Shown here: positions 53,515 to 63,515 of the stretch, piece after piece
Layout: each line of letters begins with the position of its first letter
Position numbering within the stretch: position 1 is the first letter of the stretch
Assembly: GCA_030765065.1 (NCBI GenBank)
Contig: CM060988.1
Location: 175,935,065 to 175,999,064, forward strand
Direction of reading: 5' to 3'
DNA length: 64,000 nucleotides
Source of the DNA: Deroplatys truncata
Lineage: Eukaryota; Arthropoda; Insecta; Mantodea; Mantidae
Program-made: the position numbers and the translations under genes
The notes under the pieces: model-generated
Told to the model about the DNA's origin: nothing
The model's database searches: none
Seen by the model: the letters and a program-made list of their open reading frames with translations, nothing else

Positions 53515-54749
53515 CAAGGGCGACACTGGAAAATTTTAGAAAATCAAATAAGATTTAGTTTTAAAAAATTTAAATAATGTTGTTTTTCAAAATATTGCCA
53601 TTTAACATCAATACGATTTTGCATTCAATGAAACCGGTTCTTAAAGCAATGATGCCACTGTTCCTGAGCCACTTAAGAAACCACGTTTTTATAATGCTCC
53701 ACTGCTTCATTCTGATGACGAAAATGTGATTCCACGCATTTTATCTTTAATTTCTGGAAACAAAAAGAAATTACGAGGTACTAGGTCAGGGCTGTATGGA
53801 TGGTGCTGACCTTTAGGGCATTCAGATACTCAACTGTTAGTTTTGCTGAATGCGACGATGTGTTTTCATGATGTAACATTATTTTTCCTTTTGGGCGTTT
53901 TTCCACGAACTTTTTGAAAAAAGTGCTGTAAACAGACATTTGTGTACCAATCGGCAGTAACGGTACGCCTATCTTCTAATGCTATAGTAGCAGTATGACC
54001 CGTTTTAGAAAAAAAACTAGCAACCGTCTTTTTACTACGAATGTTTAGGACTTTTGTTGGCTTAGGTTCTGTTCGAAAGTCCATTGAGCCGATTGACTTT
54101 TCTTTTCAAGATCATAACAATAAATCCAAGATTCATCACCAGTATTTATATTCCAAACCAAATTTGAACCGCTGCCTTGGAATTTTTCCAGAGTTTTTCG
54201 CACCAATCAATGCGTTGTTGTTTTTGATAGGGAGTCAGTTTATGTGGAATCCATCGACAACAAAGTTTTCTAACGTCTAACTGTTGATGTAAAATGTTTT
54301 GGATTTGACTCATACCACTGCCTAATGTCGTCCGAATAAATTCCTAAAATGTCAATCGATCTGCTTCAAGCATTGCTGGAACAGCAGCAATATTTTCATC
54401 AATAACAGCAGTTCTTGGACATCCTTCACGAAATTCATCACTATGAAAAAATGATCTTGTTTGAATTCGCTGTACAAATTATAAACTGTTGCCTTATATG
54501 GGGCTTCTTCGCCAAATGCATTTCTAAGCCGATCTTCACATTGTTTAGCCGTTAATGACGATTTAATATCGTAAAAACTCATAGCCCAGAAATGTTTTCT
54601 AGTCAAATTCATTTTTGGATGAACAGAACGTTTTTAAATGATGATAATTAACAAACTATTAGCGCAAATTGAACAAACTACACAAATATAAACAAATTTC
54701 ATTTGTTTTTATAAACATGACATTCTAAAAGTTTTCAGTATCACCTTCG
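53515..54749 (-). mobile_element. mariner-family element (mariner-2, copy 2)
   Basis: Left end CAAGGGCGACACTGGAAAA. Right end, reversed, CGAAGGTGATACTGAAAAC. TA at 53513-53514 and 54750-54751. 1235 bases, nearly the same as copy 1 at 20109. Confidence 0.86.
53590..54612 (-). pseudogene. mariner transposase pseudogene (mariner-2, copy 2)
   Basis: MNLTRKHFWAMSFYDIKSSL from 54612, then QCEDRLRNAFGEEAPYKATV. Further pieces in shifted frames include SFFSKTGHTATIALEDRRTV (about 53970-54030) and a C-terminal MQNRIDVKW-like scrap near 53600. The frame is broken at least three times. The N-terminal domain is better preserved than in copy 1. Confidence 0.83.
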
Positions 54750-55337
54750 TATAAATGTAAGTACAGAGGTTACAAAAGTGCAACTTTGACATCTTTCCAC
54801 CATTATGGGATAAGTCACTAGAATCTGGTGATTTTCGAGTTGTTGCGTACCATTTATAACCGGTAATTCCTCCGCAAATACACGACTGTTACATGTATTG
54901 GAAAGCTTAGTTATGTACCCAAGTTGCGTTGGTGCCATGCACGTTGACTATTTAGTCACAAACTGACGCACTTATTGTAATTCTAATATTATATTATGCC
55001 TATAGTGCGGTCGTTTTACGGTGAGGCCACGTAGCGCGTAAGCGTGCTCCGCACACTGCTTATTACACTGGGGGTTTTTCGATCCCGCGTTACTTACAAG
55101 TGATTGTACAGCTAGTGTAAAACGTCGTGACAGTCCCCCATTCCTGAAGCATAGCTGCGCAATAGCGCTGACCAGCCCACCTGCATAATAAGAGAGGTGG
55201 GGGTCAGCGACTGCCTCCGAGTTCTGATATACTTCTAGTCCCTTGCTCCCCATCCACTCTACCATTTCTCCTCTCTTGCGCATATGGAGTGTCACGACGT
55301 TACACGAGCTGTAACATGCACAATAATAGTAACCAAC

Positions 55338-55421
55338 CTTGTTATAAGTGTGTTGGACGTTGTGTCTATTTGCGTGAAGACATTCCTCGTATCTTTGGAT
55401 GAAATTTCCATTCACACGCAT
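55338..55421 (-). pseudogene. transposase C-terminal remnant of the 55003 element
   Basis: On minus the frame reads FIQRYEECLHANRHNVQH, close to the usual end (R...C...NG.HFQH) of this transposase group. The catalytic core between this and the N-terminal part at 56837-57043 is missing. Confidence 0.55.
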
Positions 55422-55532
55422 AAGTTCTTCTTACATAATGCTCATAATTTCTGTTTTTATATTGTCCTTAAGTTCGTCTATGGTGTGGGGATTGTTCCTA
55501 TAAACTTTATTTTTTACAGTTTCCCAAAAATA

Positions 55533-56823
55533 CGAGAGCAGTCCCAGAAGTGCCCGACCTGACGTATACATAGCGGTTGTTTCAAACAAATGACTATGCT
55601 AGAAAGTACCAACCTTATAAAGCTTAAGCTTGAAGTTTGACGACGCTACGTTGTTTAGTAATTGTTTGGCAGCATTAATAGTGAACTCCCTCAACGAATT
55701 TGTAAACATGGATATAACCGGCCATCTTTATGTGATACAATACTTTCATTTGAAAGGTCTTAGTCCAACTAATATTAAAGTTGAGCTAGATTCTACTCTG
55801 GGGGAGTCTGCTCCTTCGTTTACAACAGTAAGATATTGGGTGACAGAGTTTAAGCGAGGCTGTACGAGTTGCCAAGACGAACATCGCAGTGGTCGACCAA
55901 ATGAGGTGACCACGCCAGAAATTGTGAAGAAAATCCACAAAATGGTATTGGATGGCCGTCGACTGAAAGTACGCGAAGCTAGCAGACATCGTAGGCATTT
56001 CAAAAAGTGTTGTATATCGCATATTAACTGAAAATTTAGACATGAGAAAGCTGTACGCAAGATGGGTGCCGCGTTTACTCACAGTGGAACAAAAGCAGTG
56101 TCGTGAGGATGTTTCAGTCGAGTGTTTGGCGATGTTTCGCTGCAATAAAGCCAAGTTTTTGCGTCGATTCATAACTATGGATGAAACACGGGTCCATCAC
56201 TTCACACCTGAGACGAAGGAACAGTCAAACCAGTGGATTGTAAAGGGAGAATCGGCTCCAAAGAAGGCGAAGACAGTTCCATCTGCAGGCAAGGTCATGG
56301 CGTCAGTTTTTTAGGATGCGCGTGGGATAATTTTCATTGATTATCTTCAAAAAGCAAAAGCAATCAATAGCGAGTATTATGCAAACTCATTGCAGCATTT
56401 AAATGATGAAATCAAGCAAAAACGGCCGCATTTAGCGAAAAAGAAAGTTCGATTTCATCAAGACAATGCACCAGTTCACACATCCATTATCGTCATGGCC
56501 AAAATCGATGATTTAAAGCTCGAATTGCTTCCTCATGCACCCTATTCGCCAGACTTAGCCCTCTCTGATTATTTTCTGTTTCCAAAGTTGAAGAAATGGC
56601 TTGGTGGTAAAAGATTTCCTAACAATGAAGAGGTGGAGTCTGCAGTTGATGGCTATGTTGCAGAACTCGACGGTTCTCACTATAAACAGGATATCGAAGC
56701 TATTGAACATCGCTGGGAAAAGTGTATCGAGCTGAAAGGAGACTATGTAGAGAAATAAAGGTGTTTTTTCCCAAAATATTTGTGTTTTCTTTGTTAGGTC
56801 GGGTACTTATGGGACAGCCCTCG
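55533..56823 (+). mobile_element. irritans-type mariner (copy 2), nearly intact
   Basis: 1291 bases with inverted ends CGAGAGCAGTCCCAGAAGTG and (reversed) CGAGGGCTGTCCCATAAGTA. TA at 55531-55532 and 56824-56825. Inserted inside the 55003-57287 element. Confidence 0.92.
55708..56758 (+). pseudogene. mariner transposase pseudogene (irritans-type, copy 2)
   Basis: The frame is 1051 bases, one base over a 349-residue protein, the normal irritans length. Domains: N-terminal helix-turn-helix (RYWVTEFKRGCTSCQDE near residue 35-50), second DNA-binding part, then MDETRVHHFTPETKEQ (Asp 1), HQDNAPVHTS (Asp 2) and LALSDYFLFPKLKKWLGG (Asp 3), 34 residues after Asp 2. It ends ELKGDYVEK. Two lesions are visible: one inserted base near 55976 (CGCGAAGCTAGC) and a TGG-to-TAG stop at 56312-56314. 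Trp to Arg in MDETR may be a third change. All three catalytic Asp codons survive. Confidence 0.92.
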
Positions 56824-56836
56824 TAGATGGTTTTTC

Positions 56837-57043
56837 CTACGTTAGAACTTCTCGTTTTCGCTTCTTAGGTATAACGTTTAGCGATCCCATTGTCCTAAAC
56901 TTATTAACCAGACGTCTAACAGTTTCTCTACCTGGAACTGTGATACCACGAAATTTCTCCAGAAAATGTCTACAGGATTTAGTTCTTACATATGTATCGC
57001 ACATAAAAATTCGTTGTTGAAGTGTGAATTTGTCGGCAGGCAT
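56837..57043 (-). pseudogene. DUF4817-like transposase N-terminal domain
   Basis: 68 open residues from ATG at 57043: FTLQQRIFMCDTYVRTKS, then ITVPGRETVRRLVNKFRTMG. This is a helix-turn-helix of the DUF4817 type that opens many insect Tc1/mariner-superfamily transposases. It is cut off close to the inserted mariner. Its role would be terminal-repeat binding. Confidence 0.75.
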
Positions 57044-57287
57044 TGCAGTGGACTAATCGTAACACATTAACACTGCAACTCACACACAACACAGATATCT
57101 TGAATAAACTTTCACCTTTGAGAGGCACAATGCACAACTCCTTTTATAGCACGAACACAAAGCAGCGACTGAAACACAGCTGATAAAGATAATCTTGAAT
57201 GCATCATGCTCCGTCAACTGCGTCACTGCAGTACAACTTGCTACGTATACAGCCAGTCTGTGGCCTCGCCTTATAACGACCGCACTG

Positions 57288-57805
57288 TATTAAGTATATT
57301 ACTGTTTATATTAGTTTAGTTATAGTTATATTAATATTAGGCTAATTATACGAGCATTTAATTATTAATTATTATTAGGTTAGGCCATTAGGTATTAACT
57401 TCTTAATTATTAGCTCTTACCTTTGCACTTAACTAGAAATCTGAATTGTTTTTGCAATTTTTGGTGTAAGCGTTGTCTGTGTGTGGTTTTATTGTTACAG
57501 GAAGAAGGTCTGAACAAAAGAAAACCAAGAAATTTATTTGTTTGGTTTAGGCAAATACGCCAAAATCATATTAAAACGTAACTATAAGTTGTTCCTCATA
57601 CTACTACAGTACAGGAATTTGGTTTAATAACATACGCATTTACATAAATAAAGTTCATATCACAGTTAATAGTTCAGTGCCTAATTTAACACTTAAGGCG
57701 CATCCAGGTTATGGATAATAATCCGCGATTATGGCGGGGAAGGAAGGTGATGCACAAACCTTTGCACAGAAGAAAAGAACATTACAGGGCAGTAGATATC
57801 ACAAT
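57288..57805. other. unassigned AT-rich sequence
   Basis: No repeat or domain found. Confidence 0.35.
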
Positions 57806-58075
57806 TTTTTTTTATTTACGGACGCTCTTTAGCTGCTGTGGTCCTTAGCGTCCCATTCTATATTGGCCGTGAAAGATCGGTAATTTTGCTCAGAGGCCTC
57901 TTTATCAGATTTGAGGTTCTTTTACGTGCCGTAAATCTACAACACGGGACCACCGCTTTACTTCCCTTCCGAAGGAAGCCATGCTAAGGATTTTTACGCC
58001 CTCCGCCGGGTTTGAACCCGCGACCTCGGGAACTAAAGGTTAGCATGGTGACCACTAGACCACGAAGGACGACAT
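57806..58075 (-). mobile_element. SINE1 copy
   Basis: On minus: head CGTGGTCTAGTGGTCACC (A box), B box GGGTTTGAACCC... read on plus as CCGGGTTTGAACCCGCG, then body and a poly(A)-like tail (T-run at 57805-57813 on plus). Target duplications ATATCACAAT (57796-57805) and ATATGACAAT (58076-58085). Confidence 0.85.
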
Positions 58076-58096
58076 ATATGACAATAACTTGTAATA

Positions 58097-59203
58097 TGCG
58101 GCCGTCACCTCCTTCGTCCGTTGCTTTAGGCTTACCTTGATGCTTCTCCCGTTGTTTCAGAAGTTCACAGTGTGCTGGTTCTCTTCAATTTTATCCTCGG
58201 CTAGCTGCAGTAGTTTTCTTTAAACTATATAGGAGCATGGACTTATCCTCGGTAAAGGAAAGCGTAGATCTCGGGTGGTGATATAGGAAGACATAGACGT
58301 GCTTTGTTTATGAAAAGATGACACTGTCGTTTCTCTTTATTTAATTAACACTCGTAGTATACAACACTGGTATTGTCGCCGTAAAATACTGTCCACCGCT
58401 GTTAAAATGCGGCGCGGATATGACACGAAGTTTAAATATGCTTATTATCTCTTTACGAGTAGCGGTTCTTAGGTGTGTTTCTAAAACTATCTTGATTCCC
58501 TTTTTGGCGCGATATCTCACACATCCTGCAGCATCTCTCCCTGACCACACATGACAAAAACTGTCAAACAAACTGCAATGCTAAACTGACATGACAAAAC
58601 TGTCGAACAAACTGCAATGCTAAACTGACATGACAAAACTGTCCCGAATTTGCTCCAAACAGATCCATTTATAGTCTCAGGCTACTGAGGCTGCTTCCTT
58701 TCCTATTGGTCCATTTTTAGCGCCACTCGACGCGTCTAACTATTTCGTATAAACTTCCAGGGATCTCATTGGTCCAAGTTTAATATAAATCGCGGCTTTT
58801 CCCAAGTTTACCGTTAAGCTATCTGTCTCTCTCTCTTGGTCACGGCGAATTATCAAATAAAGGAACAAAGGCGCTACACCCTCGCTGTAGGAATAATGGC
58901 CCAGCGACCAAAGACATGTCATAAAACTAGGTTTTCTGCCTTCGAAGGCACTATTCCTGTAGCTAAAACATTTCGTCGTGGACAGTATTTTAACACAGCG
59001 CTTAAATTATTTACATTAAACCATTTATAACTCTACTAATATTAGTAACCTAGATAGATACATAACGTTAAATCACCCTTCTTAAAATATACAAGCAGTA
59101 TGAGAAAAAGATATTTACATGGTATGATTTAACATCAATAAAAGTTGATTAATAAATTATCTATAATTACAGTTCTCGGGTTCGGCCTAGAGTTGCCGTT
59201 TCA
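58097..59203 (-). mobile_element. solo LTR related to the gypsy-like element
   Basis: TGCGGCCGTC...CCGTTTCA, 1107 bases, clearly homologous to the 1141-base LTRs but with many differences. Exact 4-base duplication AATA (58093-58096 and 59204-59207). It lacks the ~120-base internal duplication of the full element and instead repeats a short AAACTGCAATGCTAAACTGA block twice (near 58570 and 58609). An older member of the family. Confidence 0.9.
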
Positions 59204-59207
59204 AATA

Positions 59208-59960
59208 CTAGCAGAAGGCCAAAGTATGCGTCTTTTGTAAATAGGTTGTCTGGGGATTTTTCTGGTTATATATCTAGTGACTCAAGGTAGAAAGTTCATC
59301 GCCCCGACATGCGACATCAGCCATTTTTGTTTTTAGTTACCAGAGGCTGCGTCCCATATATATTAATTCATTGCGCAACGAGTGCGGTAATGAATGCCAT
59401 TGCTTGGTGATGAGACGATGATTAATCATGATTATTATTAAATGGTACGAACTGCGGCAACAGAAGCGTTCTTAGGAAACTGAACATTCGCTACATTTCC
59501 TGTCCGCAGACACTGTTGGGATTTTCAATCAATGTACACGCATGTATACAAGATAAAGCCATATATGAACAGCGACATGTTCGGCGGGCAGTTGCTACAC
59601 AGGGAGTCAAGGCCGCATGTACAACATCGATCCGTAGAGCTGCGGCAAGATCAAGGTTAGCAATCACTGCCGCAACTCTTTGCATTGTTATCTGGGCATT
59701 TCAGAATCTAAAGCACCAAACGCATCACACTATTCAATGCAGTGATCAAGAGGGGTACAAGAATATCAACCATCGCAGCTTCTATCGTCACAGTTTTGCT
59801 TTATCGTATCTGCATTAACGTGCTTTGAGGTGATTTCATCACAACAGCGTGTTTGCACATTTTATACCCCGCCTTAACCTGCACTGGTCTTATCGGCGGC
59901 CTTTCCCTTGGAGCTTATTGCCTGTTGGCAATGGTGTTAACTCGTGTAACTTTGGGTTTC
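59208..59960. other. unassigned sequence
   Basis: A 100-codon plus frame (59516-59818) overlaps a 64-codon minus frame. Neither has a recognised motif or a second copy. Confidence 0.35.
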
Positions 59961-60125
59961 TTGCACTTTTTTTTTTAAATCATTAGATCATACACACATT
60001 CACAGTCTAATTCATACTTCCAGACTCTGGGGAGGAGAAAAATCCCCACCCTCAGCCGGGAATCGAACCCGGAACCCCTCACACAGCAGGCAGTTGCTAT
60101 GGGGCCAGGCTTAATGAATGTTGTT
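59961..60125 (-). mobile_element. SINE3 copy
   Basis: On plus one reads ACTTCCAGACTC, AAAAATCCCCACCCTCAGCC and GGGAATCGAACCCGG (inverse of the B box), as at 44866-44975. A T-run at 59969-59977 on plus could be its tail. Confidence 0.62.
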
Positions 60126-60142
60126 GGCCAGTGGTTCCCTCT

Positions 60143-60640
60143 AAGAACAGTATAACTCAAAACTTGGTAATTAATTGTTCTTTCGTATGCGGTGTGTAGG
60201 CTAAGGTTACCATGGTAACTCAGTTGGCTCGAGCAAAGGTACGGTAAGCCGAAGACCCACGGTTCAAATCCCGGCTACGAAATTTCGAATTTTAGTCTGA
60301 TTGTACCTTTTTCAACCACACTTGATATCCAGGGTGCGAATTCCCCACCCAAAATTACCCATTACATGGACAATTTTCCCATATTTTTATTTAAGCTAAA
60401 ATGGCTCAAACGATTTTTATTAAAACACTCTTACATTTAAGATTTATCTTGAATTTTCTGGCAATAGCCTGGGAAGTCCTCTTCATTCTGAATGAATTTA
60501 GTAATAACTAGTAAACCGTAAGAGAGATAGAGATAAAAACATATTGCACAAAAAATATAGGTCTCGTTAAAACATGCAATTTATGTGATTTTTGGCGGTC
60601 AACCCTTTCTGAGAAATTCATCTTGTTTTTTTTCTATTTA
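60143..60640 (+). mobile_element. HLE-B fragment split by SINE4
   Basis: 60143-60168 has AACAGTATAACTCAAAACTT. 60326-60640 resumes at the CCCCACCCAAAATTACCC block and continues to TTTTTGGCGGTCAACCC. About 50 host bases are missing at the junction. Confidence 0.6.
60169..60325 (+). mobile_element. SINE4 copy
   Basis: GGTTACCATGGTAACTCAGT head, B box CGGTTCAAATCCCGGCTACG, then ATTTTAGTCTGATTGTACC and TTTTTCAACCACAC. The same head-body order as the minus copy at 16968-17405. A leading TTAATTGTTCTTTCG is also shared with that copy. Confidence 0.65.
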
Positions 60641-60689
60641 TTCAAAAGCCTAATATGTATTTTTTTAAATAAAATATACATACCGAATT

Positions 60690-60746
60690 TTGAGTTTAAA
60701 CAAAATACTTCCTCCAACTACTATAATTAAGTGGTAGAGAAAGTAA
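60690..60746 (-). mobile_element. HLE left-end scrap
   Basis: AAATACTTCCTCCAACTAC and AAGTGGTAGAGAAAGT only. Confidence 0.45.
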
Positions 60747-61213
60747 AAATGGAACTAATTTTACATGTATTTTGGTGCGCGGAATCCAACATCGCTTTCT
60801 TTCTCATTCCCTCCCTCCCTTTCATGAGGAGAAGTCGAAAAAAAAGGTAAACATCGAAAAAGGATGTTTCTCTCGATTTCCCACTGCTCATAGGGACATT
60901 TTCTCCGGAAACAGTAAATTACAGCCTTGGTTCGAGGTCAATTTATCCGCGAGCTCTCAAACCGTGTCCACTCCAGTAAAAATTGGATTTAGGTAAGTGT
61001 CCGAACCAGATGGGTCTTTCCTCCTAATTTTTTTTTAGCCAGAATGTTTATTAAAACACAGCAGTATATAAAATCGTGAAAACGCAAAACGTAATAAAGA
61101 TTGATACCTCGTTCATACTTGATAACTCAGTTTTCATGCAGGCTAAAGGATCTTTGTATATTATTGTGATATAGTGGAGGAAAATGCTCATTGAAAATTA
61201 TTTCTGCCACATT
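60747..61213. other. unassigned sequence
   Basis: A 74-codon frame (60772-60996) has no recognised content. Confidence 0.3.
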
Positions 61214-61877
61214 TCTGATGATACATTTACACGACTTTCTCTGCTCTCTATCTTTATTAGTGGGTATACAAACTATTCTTATTAAAACTTATTTATCTAT
61301 CTACTACATATAATCCAAATAAACTTTTGCAAAAATTGCTACATTACACATTTCGTTATGAATACAAAGAGTACAACGACAGTCAAATGTTTTAAGAACT
61401 GGAGGCTATACGCTGGCTTGAAAATTCCGTGCGTTCCCGTGCAATCGCGAGAAACAACTAAAAACCGACGGGACTTTAAAGAAATGGCCTGAACATTTCG
61501 AACCTATAATAACGGATATCTGAGAAACGGCTTCTGCCACAAAAACACTTATTTTAAATAAATTGTGCATGTTAAAGAGATCTACAATTTTTGTGTGGTA
61601 CGTTTTCGTCTATCGCTTAACGTTTACAACTTAACGTTATATAAAACTCCTTCCCAGTGCAGAGGATTTCCTAGGCTATTCCCAGAAAATTCAAAATATA
61701 ATTTATTTGCCATGTAAATATCTTTCATATACGGTATTTATCAGACTTTTCCTTTTTGAATTATCTGTTCACACACTCGCAGACATGTTTCCAAAAATGC
61801 TTTATTTGGATTCAGAGAGCCTTAAAATATATATTTCCGGCGAAGTCTCGGTATCGAATTTTTGTAGTAGAGAAAGT
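61214..61877 (-). mobile_element. HLE-B copy with middle deletion
   Basis: TCTGATGATACATTTACACG to TTTGTAGTAGAGAAAGT. Near 61735 it jumps from the TACGGTATTT block to ATCAGACTTTTCC, omitting the CCATGTAAAGGG region. AAAAA follows. Confidence 0.7.
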
Positions 61878-61882
61878 AAAAA

Positions 61883-62400
61883 TCTGATATTACATTTATA
61901 TTACTTTCTTTGCCCATTTCGGTTATTATTACATAGTATCTACAAACTATTCTAAGAACAAACACAATTTTTATATCTACTTCATAGTAATCCAGATAAA
62001 CGTTTCCAGAAATAGTTCCACTTCTGGAAATAGGTGGTTCCAGGAAACCGAAGCGATAGTGAAATGTTTAAAAGCGGGTCGCTGTATGTTCGCCTAGAAA
62101 TTGCATACTCTTTTCTTGGTATTGCGAGAAGCAGCTCACTGATGACTTCAAAAAAATTACGATTATTGAAATTTTTAAACCAATCATAACGGATGTCTCG
62201 GAAACGGCTGATGCCAAAACAAAAATTATTTGAAATAAATTGTGTGTTTTAAAGAGACCTGCATGTTTTGTGCAGTAATTTTTATGTCTGTATCTTATGA
62301 TTTACCTGTTATACAAAACTACATATTCCTTCCGAATGAAGAGGACTTCACAGGTTATTCCTAGAAAATTCAAGATTGATTTTATTTGTCGTGTAAATAT
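61883..62400 (-). mobile_element. HLE-B copy, left half lost
   Basis: Starts TCTGATATTACATTTATATT five A residues after the previous copy, and stops at TTTTATTTGTCGTGTAAATAT. The two HLE-B copies are head to tail across one A-run. Confidence 0.68.
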
Positions 62401-62919
62401 TGTAACTGTACAGTTTTCACTGTCACTTCGTTAATGTGATCTAGTTCGCTATCACTGCACTTTCTTCGTGACGTAGCAGCGAAACGAAATATACATGACT
62501 AGCCTCCTCTTCCGGGCGGTTCACTCTCACTGGGGAGTCGAACGCAAGCCTTCCCCAATCTCTCCTACAGCAGCAACAATCACAGCACTCGTCACAAACT
62601 CGCTAGGAGAACAACACTTTTCATCGCACCAGAAACGTACTCGTTAACTCGCTCACTAACCGTCTTTTTTTACATAGCCGTTGGGAATTTCCACAGATTT
62701 CCAGAACGTTTGAGAAAGGAAAACGTTCAGAAGATTCTGGTTATCTGTCGATAGCGCTTCCGGCGTTTACGCTGGGGAGAGCGCTACTTATCTTTGTTTA
62801 CCTCCGAATGTAAGCTCCGACCTCCCGATAACCTTGTGTTAAAGTCGCTGCCACACAATATCTTAAAATTGTTACATGCACATTCCAGTAACAAGCCTGT
62901 AAGAGTATTTTGGGGAACG

Positions 62920-62955
<36 letters not shown>

Positions 62956-63034
62956 AATAACCTTTCAGTGTTGTTTTTATAAGGTACTGAAGGTTAAAAT
63001 GTATACACGTTTCCATTTATGTTGTCACCGCAGC
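62401..63034. other. unassigned sequence
   Basis: Includes the (AT)n tract at 62923-62952. Otherwise nothing recognised. Confidence 0.35.
62923..62952. repeat. (AT)n microsatellite
   Basis: Fifteen AT repeats. Confidence 0.95.
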
Positions 63035-63045
63035 TTCAGGCGGAT

Positions 63046-63342
63046 GCCGTCCTCCGTGGACTAGTGGTACCGTGCTAGCCTCTAGTTCCCAAGGTCGCGG
63101 GTTCAAGCCGGGCGGAGGGCAATGGATTTTTTCGGGCGTAAAAATCCTTAGCATGGCTTCCTTCGGAAGGGAAGTAAAGCCGGTGGTCCAGTGTCGTACA
63201 TTTACGGCACGTAAAAGAACCTCAAGCGATAAGAGGCCTCTGAGCAAAATTACCGGTCTTTCACGCCCAATATGGAATGGGACGTTAAGAACCATAGTAG
63301 TTACAGGGCGTCCATAAATAAAACTCAATTTCAATTTATTTT
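63046..63342 (+). mobile_element. SINE1 copy, best preserved
   Basis: 297 bases between exact 11-base duplications TTCAGGCGGAT (63035-63045 and 63343-63353). A box TGGACTAGTGG, B box GGGTTCAAGCCGGG, body TTTTTTCGGGCGTAAAAATC, and tail of AATTTCAATTT type. Use it as the family reference. Confidence 0.92.
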
Positions 63343-63515
63343 TTCAGGCGGATTCTACTGTGGAGTATGTACAGCAAGGAAAAGTGTGTGTGTGTGTGTG
63401 TTTATCTTTTCGTGCATGCAGTGGTGTCCTGTTTTGTGTGTATAGTTCTAGATTATTCGTATATGGATATATAACTTAAGCAATAGCTTTACTCATCACT
63501 TATAATAACCAGGTT

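Larger units (their letters stand above)
55003..57287 (-). mobile_element. DUF4817-type DNA transposon split by a mariner
   Basis: Left end TAGTGCGGTCGTTTTACGG and, reversed, right end CAGTGCGGTCGTTATAAGG, about 30 bases of inverted repeat with GAGGCCAC inside. TA lies at 55001-55002 and 57288-57289. Without the mariner it is about 990 bases, too short for a full transposase. It encodes the N- and C-terminal ends of one transposase on minus. Confidence 0.8.

Noticed and set aside
59516..59818. 100-codon plus frame
   Set aside because: No recognised motif, overlaps an opposite frame, and composition is unremarkable. Not supported as a gene.
63057..63110. tRNA gene-like A and B boxes (also near 23000, 40410, 17090, 60210, 63720)
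   Set aside because: Heads are followed by long shared bodies, tails and target duplications. No anticodon arm or acceptor stem of a functional tRNA could be drawn. They are SINEs.
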